A stretch of 5,922 nt of DNA from JBBRHH01 sp038222915 (GCA_038222915.1 JBBRHH010000401.1:1-5922), one strand, 5' to 3'. Shown: positions 1 to 5,778, counted from the stretch's first letter. The notes: generated by a model not told the origin, from the letters alone. Made by a program: numbers and translations.

Positions 1-1115
1 GCACCGCTGGTCGCTATTGGGCGTTTGTACCCGCCGATCTGCCGCCAAAGATTGAAATCAGTCGGTCCGTTCTTTTGGCGCTTTCCAAAGCCGACACGGC
101 CTTGGGCGAATTGTCCGGCCTCGCAATCGGCGGCAGCATCCCGCGAACCCATATGCTCCTACAGGCATTCATACGTCGCGAGGCAGTTCTCTCCAGCCGC
201 ATTGAAGGCACCCGCACCGACGTTGCCGAGCTTCTGTTGGCCGAGGTTCAATCGGCTCCGCCATCCGACGAGAATTCCGATCTTCACGAAGTTCAGAACT
301 ACGTGATTGCAATCCATCACGGAATGGCGTTGCTGCCCAAGATGCCCATTGCAACCCGACTGGTGCGCGAGCTTCATTCGGTTCTCATGGAAGGTGTTCG
401 CGGCGGCGACAAAACCCCCGGTGAATTTCGGCAGGTCCAGAACTTCATTGGCGGCATGGCCGACACGGTCGAAACAGCGCGATATGTCCCGCCACCCGTT
501 GACGAGCTTCCGCGCCTTCTCAAAAACTGGGAACAATTCGTGAACGAACGCGACGTTCTCCCTGATCTGATTCAATGCGCCGTCATGCATGAGCATTTCG
601 AAGCCATCCATCCATTTCAGGATGGCAATGGGCGCATCGGTCGGCTGCTCATCACGCTTTTCCTCCTCGAGCGCAAGCGTCTTCCACAACCGTTTCTCTA
701 CCTCTCCGCTTTCATTGAAACCCACCGTCGCGAGTACTACGACCTGCTCCAGGCGGTTCGAACCGATGCCGACTGGACGAGCTGGATTCAGTTTTTTCTG
801 ACAGGCATCACACAAACTTCCCATCAGGTTCGCCAGCAGGCGCAGCTCCTCGACCAGCTTCGCGACAAGTTCCGCGACAAACTCAAAGCTGAAAATCGTG
901 CACTCGCGCTGCTGGATGAATTGATGGCCAACCCATACATCACTGTCACACGGGCCGCGAACCGCTTGTCTGTCACCAAGCCAACTGCCGGACGCGCCAT
1001 AGACGCGCTACTGAAAGCCGGGATTCTCGAAGAAGTGACTGGCAAGGCCTGGGGAAGAATTTACGTCGCGCGCCCCATCCTGGATGCAATTCAAAATCCC
1101 CCGCCGCTGCCCTGA
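1..1115 (+). CDS. Fic/Fido-domain protein (class II, SoFic-like) with C-terminal winged helix; 5' end cut by window edge
   Basis: Probable AMP-transferase (Fic family) that modifies a hydroxyl side chain of a target protein in the cytoplasm; the target cannot be read from sequence. The frame is open from base 3, and codons upstream of a TTG at 75 encode GRYWAFVPADLPP, which resembles the conserved N-terminus of this family. The real start is therefore left of the window and about 370 residues are visible, close to the length of Shewanella SoFic. Numbering from the TTG at 75, the order is: inhibitory motif S40-x3-E44-G45 (SSRIEGT), the class II position before the Fic core; Fic motif H179-PFQDGNGRIG-R190 (bases 609-644) with catalytic His, metal-binding Asp and both Arg intact; a charged helix near 255-272; a winged helix-turn-helix near 277-330. 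It looks enzymatically competent and auto-inhibited. Class II Fic proteins need no separate antitoxin. The stop is TGA at 1113-1115, three bases from the convergent gene. Family call is very secure; target and physiological role are unknown. Confidence 0.95.
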   Translation, partial: TAGRYWAFVPADLPPKIEISRSVLLALSKADTALGELSGLAIGGSIPRTHMLLQAFIRREAVLSSRIEGTRTDVAELLLAEVQSAPPSDENSDLHEVQNYVIAIHHGMALLPKMPIATRLVRELHSVLMEGVRGGDKTPGEFRQVQNFIGGMADTVETARYVPPPVDELPRLLKNWEQFVNERDVLPDLIQCAVMHEHFEAIHPFQDGNGRIGRLLITLFLLERKRLPQPFLYLSAFIETHRREYYDLLQAVRTDADWTSWIQFFLTGITQTSHQVRQQAQLLDQLRDKFRDKLKAENRALALLDELMANPYITVTRAANRLSVTKPTAGRAIDALLKAGILEEVTGKAWGRIYVARPILDAIQNPPPLP

Positions 1116-1118
1116 GCA

Positions 1119-1739
1119 CTACTTCGCCTTCAAAACCTCTGGCCCCGCGATCTTCGTTCCCTCCAGCCTAATTCGTTCCACCATCCAGCTCTCCTTTTCC
1201 TCCACTGCCCAGATCTTCAAAAACAGCTTCCGTTTCATCCGTGTATAGGCGCCGTTCTTTGGCGATGGATCGTGAAAGATGACTTCATCGGCGGCCGGGT
1301 CGTAGCCGAGGACCAGCCGCATGTGCGCTTCGTCATCCTGGCGTGAATACTGCATGACCACGATCGTGGGCACGCCATTTTTCAGGTCGGCGAGGACCGC
1401 CTGCCACTGCTTTTCGAGGGCCGGCATGTCGTCGCGTTTTAATGGATACCAGACCTCCCCTACCGCAAACCCGATGCGTTTGAGCGCCGGGCCCAGTTCT
1501 TCTGACCAGCATCCGCGGCCCAGTTTCGGATCGACTCCTGTCAGCTCAAACACCTCGTCCTGTGTCCAAGTCAGGCCGAGATGTTTCAACCACCTGCCCG
1601 CGCAGGCTTCTCCGCAATAGTCTGGTTTCTGCTTTTCAAACGGGATGTCTTTGATGAGCACCGCATCTGCATCGCCCGGCCGCGTTACCGCTGCACCGAT
1701 CAGCATTCCCGCCACGACGATCAGTCCAGCCCAGCGCAT
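1119..1739 (-). CDS. Exported C39-like cysteine peptidase family protein
   Basis: A 206-residue protein of the peptidase C39-like (papain-fold) group. An N-terminal signal peptide is visible: MRW, then a hydrophobic stretch to about residue 18, with a plausible signal-peptidase site after A24-D25-A26, so it likely acts outside the cytoplasm. Candidate catalytic residues are all present in family order: Q37 (oxyanion hole), C42 in QKPDYCGEAC, H139 in EAHMRLVLGYD and D157 in IFHDPSP. Further cysteines C46 and C77 could form a disulfide. There is no ABC-transporter or TPR fusion, so it is not a bacteriocin-exporter C39 peptidase in the usual sense. It starts 18 bases after the mntR stop on the same strand, with a good ribosome site (1750-1745), so it is most likely co-transcribed with mntR. 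The substrate is unknown; it could cleave peptides, or be a transglutaminase-like or inactive relative. Fold call is fairly secure, function is not. Confidence 0.82.
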   Translation of the reverse strand: MRWAGLIVVAGMLIGAAVTRPGDADAVLIKDIPFEKQKPDYCGEACAGRWLKHLGLTWTQDEVFELTGVDPKLGRGCWSEELGPALKRIGFAVGEVWYPLKRDDMPALEKQWQAVLADLKNGVPTIVVMQYSRQDDEAHMRLVLGYDPAADEVIFHDPSPKNGAYTRMKRKLFLKIWAVEEKESWMVERIRLEGTKIAGPEVLKAK

Positions 1740-1744
1740 GGATG

Positions 1745-1750
1745 CTCCCT
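1745..1750 (-). promoter_or_regulatory. Ribosome binding site of the C39-like gene
   Basis: Read on the minus strand this is AGGGAG, five bases before the ATG at 1739-1737. It lies in the 18-base gap after the mntR stop codon, which supports translation of the second gene from a shared mntR transcript and supports this start codon. Confidence 0.65.
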
Positions 1751-1757
1751 GGAAACG

Positions 1758-2420
1758 TTACCGCGTTTCCACCAGAATTTTCGTTGCCGCAGCCAGTCCG
1801 AGTGAGACGCCATCGCGCTTGGAGACACGCACCACCACTGCCTCGGCCGCGACGTCGCGCTTTTCGACTGTGACCGTCGTACCCGGCATCAAGCCTTGGC
1901 GTCCCACGAATCGAAGGAATTCCGGTTCCTGATCCAGTACGCGGGTGATCTTTTGAGCGACGCCAATCTCGCAGTCCGCGAGACTCATTCGCCGCGGTTC
2001 ATGCACGTGGCCTTTGCGCGTTGGGATCGGATCGCCATGGGGATCGACGGTTGGATGGCCGAGCAGATCGTCGATGCGCTCGAGCACATTGTCTGAAATG
2101 GCATGCTCCAACGCATCCGCTTCGGCGTGAACGTCCGACCAGTCGAGCCCCAGCACCTTGACCAGAAACAGCTCGACCAGCCGATGCCGGCGCAAGACGT
2201 GTAGCGCGAGGGTTTCGCCTTTTGTGGTCAATCGGACGCCGGCCCGCGGCTCATATTCCACCAGCCCTGAATCGCACAGCGCCTTGACCATCGACGTTGC
2301 CGTTCCCGGGACAACGCCCATGGCAGCCGCGATCCGGCCCATGGCGATCATCTGACCGTCCTCGGCGCGCTGCTCCAGATATAGCTGCTTCAGATAGTTC
2401 TCGACGGTGCTGCTTGCCAT
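1758..2420 (-). CDS. mntR: DtxR/MntR-family metal-dependent transcriptional repressor
   Basis: Cytoplasmic DNA-binding repressor expected to bind Mn2+ or Fe2+ and then its operator upstream of the divergent mntH. The ATG at 2420 gives 220 residues, close to the 226 of DtxR, with GGAGA ten bases upstream (2435-2431). A longer frame from TTG at 2474 would add 18 unconserved residues and run into the mntH -35 element, so I reject it. Domains: winged helix-turn-helix (about 1-70, with GRIAAAMGVVPGTATSMVKAL), dimerisation/metal domain (about 71-140, ending in DPHGDPIP), and an SH3-like FeoA domain (about 165-220) that short Bacillus-type MntR lacks. With this start, metal ligands fall at DtxR-like numbers: H79, E83, H98, E105 and H106. 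The DtxR Cys102 position is Asp, as in acidic MntR-type sites. The position equivalent to DtxR Met10 / Bacillus MntR Asp8 is Asn8, which is unusual. Its neighbour mntH makes Mn2+ the likeliest co-repressor; an iron-sensing role is the alternative. Confidence 0.92.
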   Translation of the reverse strand: MASSTVENYLKQLYLEQRAEDGQMIAMGRIAAAMGVVPGTATSMVKALCDSGLVEYEPRAGVRLTTKGETLALHVLRRHRLVELFLVKVLGLDWSDVHAEADALEHAISDNVLERIDDLLGHPTVDPHGDPIPTRKGHVHEPRRMSLADCEIGVAQKITRVLDQEPEFLRFVGRQGLMPGTTVTVEKRDVAAEAVVVRVSKRDGVSLGLAAATKILVETR

Positions 2421-2467
2421 ATTCGTCTCATCTCCGGGCCGCTGAAGGGTAGTTCGTGCGTCCGACG

Positions 2468-2496
2468 TTGACAATACTTTTATCGTCCGATATTAT
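2468..2496 (+). promoter_or_regulatory. Predicted sigma70 promoter of mntH
   Basis: TTGACA at 2468-2473 (perfect -35) and TATTAT at 2491-2496 (one mismatch to TATAAT) are separated by exactly 17 bases. Transcription would start near 2502-2504, giving a leader of about 90 bases before the mntH ATG. The predicted start lies inside the 14-bp palindrome, the usual position for a repressor that blocks initiation. This is the strongest promoter-like sequence in the window. It is a prediction from consensus only. Confidence 0.8.
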
Positions 2497-2518
2497 TATT
2501 TTGATTAATCAAAGTCTG
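2490..2518 (-). promoter_or_regulatory. Possible promoter of mntR and the C39-like gene
   Basis: On the minus strand TAATAT (2495-2490) resembles a -10 box, with CAGACT (2518-2513) 17 bases upstream as a poor -35 match (3 of 6). If used, the start would be near 2483, about 60 bases before the mntR ATG, and the palindrome would lie in the spacer between the boxes, allowing autoregulation. The -35 is weak, so this is tentative. Confidence 0.35.
2500..2513. promoter_or_regulatory. 14-bp perfect palindrome, candidate MntR operator
   Basis: TTTGATTAATCAAA is a perfect dyad centred between 2506 and 2507; symmetry fails at the next base pair on each side. It lies in the divergent mntR-mntH region, overlaps the predicted mntH start site and falls between the possible mntR -35 and -10 boxes. 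DtxR-family dimers bind AT-rich inverted repeats of this general kind, but the sequence is not the classical DtxR box nor the Bacillus MntR box, so assignment rests on position and symmetry. No second copy was noticed elsewhere in the window. Confidence 0.65.
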
Positions 2519-2524
2519 GATGTG

Positions 2525-2593
2525 GATATGCCGATATCAGGAGGCTGATTCACCGAACTGCTGTGTTAGTAAGACATGCGAACGTAGACGAAC
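2525..2593 (+). other. mntH 5' leader with displaced Shine-Dalgarno and a three-codon ORF
   Basis: The predicted mntH leader holds a small inverted repeat GATAT-GCCG-ATATC (2525-2538), then at once a perfect AGGAGG (2539-2544). That site is 49 bases from the mntH ATG, far too distant for direct use. CTGA..CAC (2545-2553) can pair with GTGTTAG (2563-2569, one G-U pair) to form a bulged hairpin. An in-frame ATG-CGA-ACG-TAG occupies 2576-2587, six bases before the mntH ATG. I see no recognisable yybP-ykoY manganese riboswitch. Whether these elements regulate translation is unknown. Confidence 0.35.
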
Positions 2594-4015
2594 ATGAGCG
2601 ATTCAACTGTAAATGCGCTGGGATACACACAATTCCATGATGCACCCGACGATTTTGGCAATCGTTCGCTTGAAGGCATGCACGGCACGGTCGCCGTTCC
2701 TCATCACAGTGCGGGATTCTGGAAGCAATGCAGGGCGTATGTCGGCCCCGCGCTGCTGGTAAGCGTCGGCTACATGGATCCGGGCAACTGGGGCACGGAT
2801 CTGGCCGGCGGCGCGCAATTCAAATACCAGCTTCTCTGGGTTGTAGCCGCCGCGAGTTTGATGGCCATCTTCCTTCAGGTCCTCTCCGCACGTCTGGGCG
2901 TCGTCACCGGAAAAGATCTGGCCCAGGGGTGCCGCGACTGGTACCCCAAATGGACACGCTGGCCAAACTGGATCCTGTGCGAGATCGCCATTGGCGCGTG
3001 CGACCTGGCCGAGGTGCTCGGCAGCGCGGTGGCGCTCAACCTCCTCTTTCATATTCCGCTGTTATGGGCCGTCACAATCACGGCCGTCGACGTCTTCCTT
3101 CTCCTCGCATTGCAGCGCCTGGGCGTGCGAACCCTCGAGGCCGTGGTGCTGGTCCTCGTCGCCACCATCGGCGTCTGCTTCTTCATCGAGCTTTTTGTCA
3201 TCCCGCAGACCGCGCCCAACTTCCGGGAGATGGGCCACTCCCTTCTTACTCCCGGCCTCCGTCAGGTCGGCATGGCCTACGTGGCGATCGGCATCATCGG
3301 CGCGACCGTCATGCCTCACAATCTCTATCTCCACTCCGCGCTCGTGCAGAGCCGCAAGCTCCAGAAGGACGAGCGGTCCGTCCGCACCGCCATCCGTTTC
3401 AACACGATTGATTCGGTCGTTGCGCTCATCATCGCGTTTTTCATCAATGCGGCGATTCTTGTTCTGGCCGCGACGGTGTTTCACGGGAAAGATTCGGTGA
3501 CCGTCGCCGGCGGCCAGGTCGTCAAATTCGGCGGGAACACCGATTGGATTCGCGTCGCTTATCTCACCCTTGCTCCACTGCTCGGCACGGCGGCCGCGAG
3601 CATCCTTTTCGCCGTCGCCCTGCTTGCCAGTGGGCAAAGCAGCACCATCACCGGCACATTGGCCGGGCAGGTCGTGATGGAAGGCTTCATGCACTGGCGG
3701 CTGACGCCGTGGGTCCGCCGCCTGATCACGCGCGGGCTTGCGATCGTCCCCGCACTGATCATCATTGGCATTCGCGGCGAAGGCAGCGTCACGGATCTGC
3801 TCACACTCAGCCAGGTCGTTCTGGCCATGCAACTGCCACTCGCGATGTTCCCGTTGCTGCACTTCACCAGCTCGCGCAGGCGCATGGGCAAATGGAGAAG
3901 CGGATGGTTTCTTTTGATCGCCGGTTGGACGAGCGCCATCCTGATCACCGCGATGGACATCTACGGCCTGCCCGATTCGCTAAAGGCCGCGTGGGGAATT
4001 ATCACCGGCGGATAA
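2594..4015 (+). CDS. mntH: Nramp-family divalent metal (Mn2+/Fe2+) : H+ symporter
   Basis: Inner-membrane importer of Mn2+ (and probably Fe2+) driven by the proton gradient, 473 residues. Signature residues are intact. TM1 carries D62-P-G-N65, and TM6 carries A237-x2-M240-P-H242-N. These supply the Asp, Asn, Ala-carbonyl and Met-sulfur ligands known for bacterial Nramps; the Met favours transition metals over Mg2+/Ca2+. TM3 has the proton-pathway pair D137/E140 in CDLAEVLG. The loop signature GQSSTITGTLAGQ is at 347-359 and TM10 has Q407 in LSQVVLAMQLP. About 11 hydrophobic segments follow a cytoplasmic N-terminus of about 45 residues. The start is bounded: an in-frame TAG at 2585-2587 blocks extension, while the SLEGMHGTVAVP segment, common in this subfamily, argues against starting at Met29. 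No good ribosome site sits next to the ATG. It is divergent from mntR with a shared control region, the standard arrangement for repression by metal-loaded MntR. The family is certain and Mn2+ preference is inferred. Confidence 0.96.
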   Translation: MSDSTVNALGYTQFHDAPDDFGNRSLEGMHGTVAVPHHSAGFWKQCRAYVGPALLVSVGYMDPGNWGTDLAGGAQFKYQLLWVVAAASLMAIFLQVLSARLGVVTGKDLAQGCRDWYPKWTRWPNWILCEIAIGACDLAEVLGSAVALNLLFHIPLLWAVTITAVDVFLLLALQRLGVRTLEAVVLVLVATIGVCFFIELFVIPQTAPNFREMGHSLLTPGLRQVGMAYVAIGIIGATVMPHNLYLHSALVQSRKLQKDERSVRTAIRFNTIDSVVALIIAFFINAAILVLAATVFHGKDSVTVAGGQVVKFGGNTDWIRVAYLTLAPLLGTAAASILFAVALLASGQSSTITGTLAGQVVMEGFMHWRLTPWVRRLITRGLAIVPALIIIGIRGEGSVTDLLTLSQVVLAMQLPLAMFPLLHFTSSRRRMGKWRSGWFLLIAGWTSAILITAMDIYGLPDSLKAAWGIITGG

Positions 4016-4036
4016 AGTGAAAACACGGAATGCCGT

Positions 4037-5026
4037 TCAATTCGCGGGCCTTGCCATAGCCCGGCGTACCGAAGGCCGCATGAAGATCGCGAGAAGCAAG
4101 CCCGGAAGAAGAGCGCCCAGAATCGTCGAAGTCACGAGATCCACCATCAACAGTATCCCTGACAAACCCTGATAGACGAGGTGAAGGTTCTGCACGACCT
4201 CCACCATTCGCCAACCCAGCGCAATAGTGATTTCACCGATCAACGCAGCAACCAGGAACTTTCGAGCCCATTTTGCGTTCATCAGACAGGCGACTGCGGC
4301 AAACGCCAACATGCTGCATGCGACAAGGTCGACAATATCAGGCGTCACCTCTTGCAGCGGTAAATGGAGGTAGGTTGAGTCGAAGTAGCGTGCAACAGCA
4401 GGCCATACAGAAATTGCTTTCAAGACTCCAAGACAAATCGAGATAGTGAGCATTGCACGGACGAACCAGGCAAAGTTCCGTTCCAAATCCGGCACGCTTT
4501 GCAGTGGACCAACGGCCTCGTCCTCTCGCGGTGTCACGTAAAGAACAAAGAGAATGGTCACAGGGAGAAGACATTCCAGTGGCAATTGAGTCAGGGAATG
4601 AACCCAGGACATCACTCCCCGAACCAATGCGTTGATCGGCGGATTGTCTCGCGCCATCAGCAAATCAGAAACCCAATTCAGCACATGAACGATGGATAGT
4701 GCGCAAACAAAGGAGATTGTCGCCCAAGTGAACACGATGGCGCGCCTGTCCTTCGCCAGCAGCCTCAAGCCCGCAATGGCCATGACGGTGGCGCTCACCA
4801 GACGCCAGACATATGCAACGACCGCCACTTTGAGATAAGTTGGGTGTGGGTTCAGCGGCAGCCAATCGTGCCGCGTCACCCACGCGTGAATCAAGTTCAA
4901 CAAAATGTCGGCAGCGTCAACCGCGCCGAGGGCCACTCCGGTCCAAAGCGCGATCCTCCGAATCGAACGGTGCGCATCCTGCTCGCCGACCGCGTCCACC
5001 CGCTGATAGGAAATGACATCCGCCAC
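4037..5026 (-). CDS. Polytopic membrane protein of unknown function
   Basis: I do not recognise this 329-residue protein. It has about seven or eight hydrophobic segments, roughly at residues 24-48, 66-88, 97-117, 143-164, 188-208, 231-250, 255-275 and 290-316, so it is almost certainly an integral membrane protein. Charged loops separate them, for instance TPREDE near 165-170, and no soluble domain or catalytic motif stands out. No signal peptide is evident; the first 23 residues are polar and charged. The start taken is GTG at 5026, because an in-frame TGA at 5032-5030 blocks extension. No clear ribosome site precedes it, and GTG codons a little downstream (such as residue 10) are alternatives. 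It converges on mntH (21-base gap) and diverges from the DUF47 gene (122 bases), so it is probably its own transcription unit. Sampled stretches look somewhat less GC-rich than much of mntH, but unevenly. Real gene: likely. Function: unknown. Confidence 0.78.
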   Translation of the reverse strand: MADVISYQRVDAVGEQDAHRSIRRIALWTGVALGAVDAADILLNLIHAWVTRHDWLPLNPHPTYLKVAVVAYVWRLVSATVMAIAGLRLLAKDRRAIVFTWATISFVCALSIVHVLNWVSDLLMARDNPPINALVRGVMSWVHSLTQLPLECLLPVTILFVLYVTPREDEAVGPLQSVPDLERNFAWFVRAMLTISICLGVLKAISVWPAVARYFDSTYLHLPLQEVTPDIVDLVACSMLAFAAVACLMNAKWARKFLVAALIGEITIALGWRMVEVVQNLHLVYQGLSGILLMVDLVTSTILGALLPGLLLAIFMRPSVRRAMARPAN

Positions 5027-5031
5027 GCGTC

Positions 5032-5069
5032 AAATAGTACAACGCCATCAAATCCCCGGCAAACTATTT
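5032..5069. repeat. 7-bp inverted repeat in a divergent intergenic region
   Basis: AAATAGT (5032-5038) and ACTATTT (5063-5069) are exact inverted copies with a 24-base spacer, centres 31 bp apart (about three helical turns). They lie in the 122-base gap between the membrane-protein gene and the DUF47 gene. The arms could be paired regulator half-sites or a chance match. The rest of this gap shows no promoter I would defend. Confidence 0.3.
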
Positions 5070-5135
5070 CGCTGGCATTCAGGCACTACATTTGCTACCT
5101 ACGATAGCGGTGGTGGGAAAAGGCTTCGTGCTTTT

Positions 5136-5143
5136 GAGAGAGG
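5136..5143 (+). promoter_or_regulatory. Ribosome binding site that fixes the DUF47 start
   Basis: Purine-rich GAGAGAGG ends five bases before ATG 5149, which picks this start over an in-frame TTG at 5092. The site is also the left arm and loop of a small hairpin, GAGAG-AGG-CTCTC (5136-5148), that abuts the start codon and could modestly mask it. Confidence 0.65.
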
Positions 5144-5148
5144 CTCTC

Positions 5149-5778
5149 ATGCTGAACATCTTCTCCAACAAATCCACACCGTTCTTCGACCTGCTCGACC
5201 AGCAGGCCGGGCATGCGTTGTCGTGCGCTCGCCGACTCCAGCATCTGACCCTCGCCTTTCCGGCCCATCTCGATGAAGTGAAGCACATCCACGAAGAAGA
5301 ACTTCTGGCCGACGAGTTGACGCATCAACTTCGCGAACGCCTGCGCGGCACGTTTATGCCGCCGATTCCTCCCGAAGAGATTTATGCGTTGACTGACTCG
5401 ATTGACAACATCACGGATGCCATCGACGAGGCATCCAAGAGATTCGACCTCTATCAGATCGGATCGATGGAAAGCGCCTTTGAGCGTCAGACCGACGTGC
5501 TCGTCCAGACGACCACGCACGTCGCGGCGGCCGTGCACCTGATTCGTCAAAGCCGCTGGCTTTCCGACCTGCGCCCGACACTCGATCATATCCACCGTCT
5601 CGAAAGCGTCGGCGACGACATCCATCACGCCGCGCTTTCCAAGCTCTTCGACGGCACCTGCGAACCGCTATTGGTCCTGAAATGGAAGGAACTGTACGCC
5701 GCCGTTGAAGAGGCTATTGATGCTTGCGAATCCGTCGGCCACACGCTTGAGCGCATCGCCCTCAGCAATGAGGGTTGA
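5149..5778 (+). CDS. DUF47 / PhoU-like family protein
   Basis: A 209-residue, all-helical cytoplasmic protein of the DUF47 (PhoU-divergent) family, whose usual length is about 205-215. Members generally act as accessory or regulatory partners of Pit-type phosphate transporters. The internal two-fold helical-bundle repeat is visible as four E/DxxxD metal-cluster motifs: E51-D55, D86-D90, E152-D156 and E187-D191. Other family-typical stretches are FFDLLDQQA near the start, IPPEEIYALTDSIDNITDAIDEA in the middle (about 73-95) and KWKELYAAVEEAID near the end. The start at 5149 has a strong ribosome site and gives the standard N-terminus; a TTG at 5092 would add 19 unconserved residues. Normally a pit gene follows directly, but here the next gene is on the opposite strand and begins its stop 12 bases away, so this copy is an orphan within the window. 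Its partner could be encoded elsewhere. Family call is secure; its actual partner is unknown. Confidence 0.92.
   Translation: MLNIFSNKSTPFFDLLDQQAGHALSCARRLQHLTLAFPAHLDEVKHIHEEELLADELTHQLRERLRGTFMPPIPPEEIYALTDSIDNITDAIDEASKRFDLYQIGSMESAFERQTDVLVQTTTHVAAAVHLIRQSRWLSDLRPTLDHIHRLESVGDDIHHAALSKLFDGTCEPLLVLKWKELYAAVEEAIDACESVGHTLERIALSNEG
5759..5774. terminator. GNRA-looped hairpin at the end of the DUF47 gene (terminator-like)
   Basis: CCCTCA-GCAA-TGAGGG forms a perfect 6-bp stem closed by a GNRA tetraloop and ends one base before the DUF47 stop codon. Read on the minus strand it lies 16 bases beyond the stop of the convergent gene, so it could act on both transcripts. No T-tract follows on either strand, so it is not a canonical intrinsic terminator and may only stabilise RNA 3' ends. 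Confidence 0.35.

Noticed and set aside
159..824. Long minus-strand open frame (221 codons) opposite the Fic gene
   Set aside because: It is the antisense shadow of the Fic coding region, which has clear motifs; the shadow product shows no domain or plausible composition.
2421..2474. 18-residue N-terminal extension of mntR from a TTG at 2474
   Set aside because: It is unconserved in character, overlaps the mntH -35 region, and the ATG at 2420 aligns metal ligands with DtxR numbering.
2503..2593. Manganese riboswitch (yybP-ykoY type) in the mntH leader
   Set aside because: The leader lacks the recognisable conserved core and paired arms of that class; the repressor and palindrome explain regulation more simply.
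2728..3500. Overlapping + strand open frames inside mntH (2728-3411 and 2991-3500)
   Set aside because: Arg/Ser/Pro-rich alternate-frame translations within a certain gene; no motifs or ribosome sites.
3062..3862. Long minus-strand open frame (266 codons) opposite mntH
   Set aside because: Highly charged Asp/Arg/Gly-rich composition is typical of antisense to a hydrophobic GC-rich membrane gene; mntH is unambiguous.
4025..4036. ACGG-AATG-CCGT hairpin in the gap between mntH and the membrane-protein gene
   Set aside because: Only a 4-bp stem and no T-tract; too weak to call a terminator.
5034..5065. Minus-strand promoter for the membrane-protein gene (TACTAT with TTTGCC upstream)
   Set aside because: Spacing of 18 is acceptable, but only 4 of 6 and 3 of 6 consensus matches, and the start would fall almost at the GTG; not strong enough to annotate.
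5092..5148. 19-residue N-terminal extension of the DUF47 protein from a TTG at 5092
   Set aside because: No ribosome site there, while ATG 5149 has a strong one and gives the usual family N-terminus.
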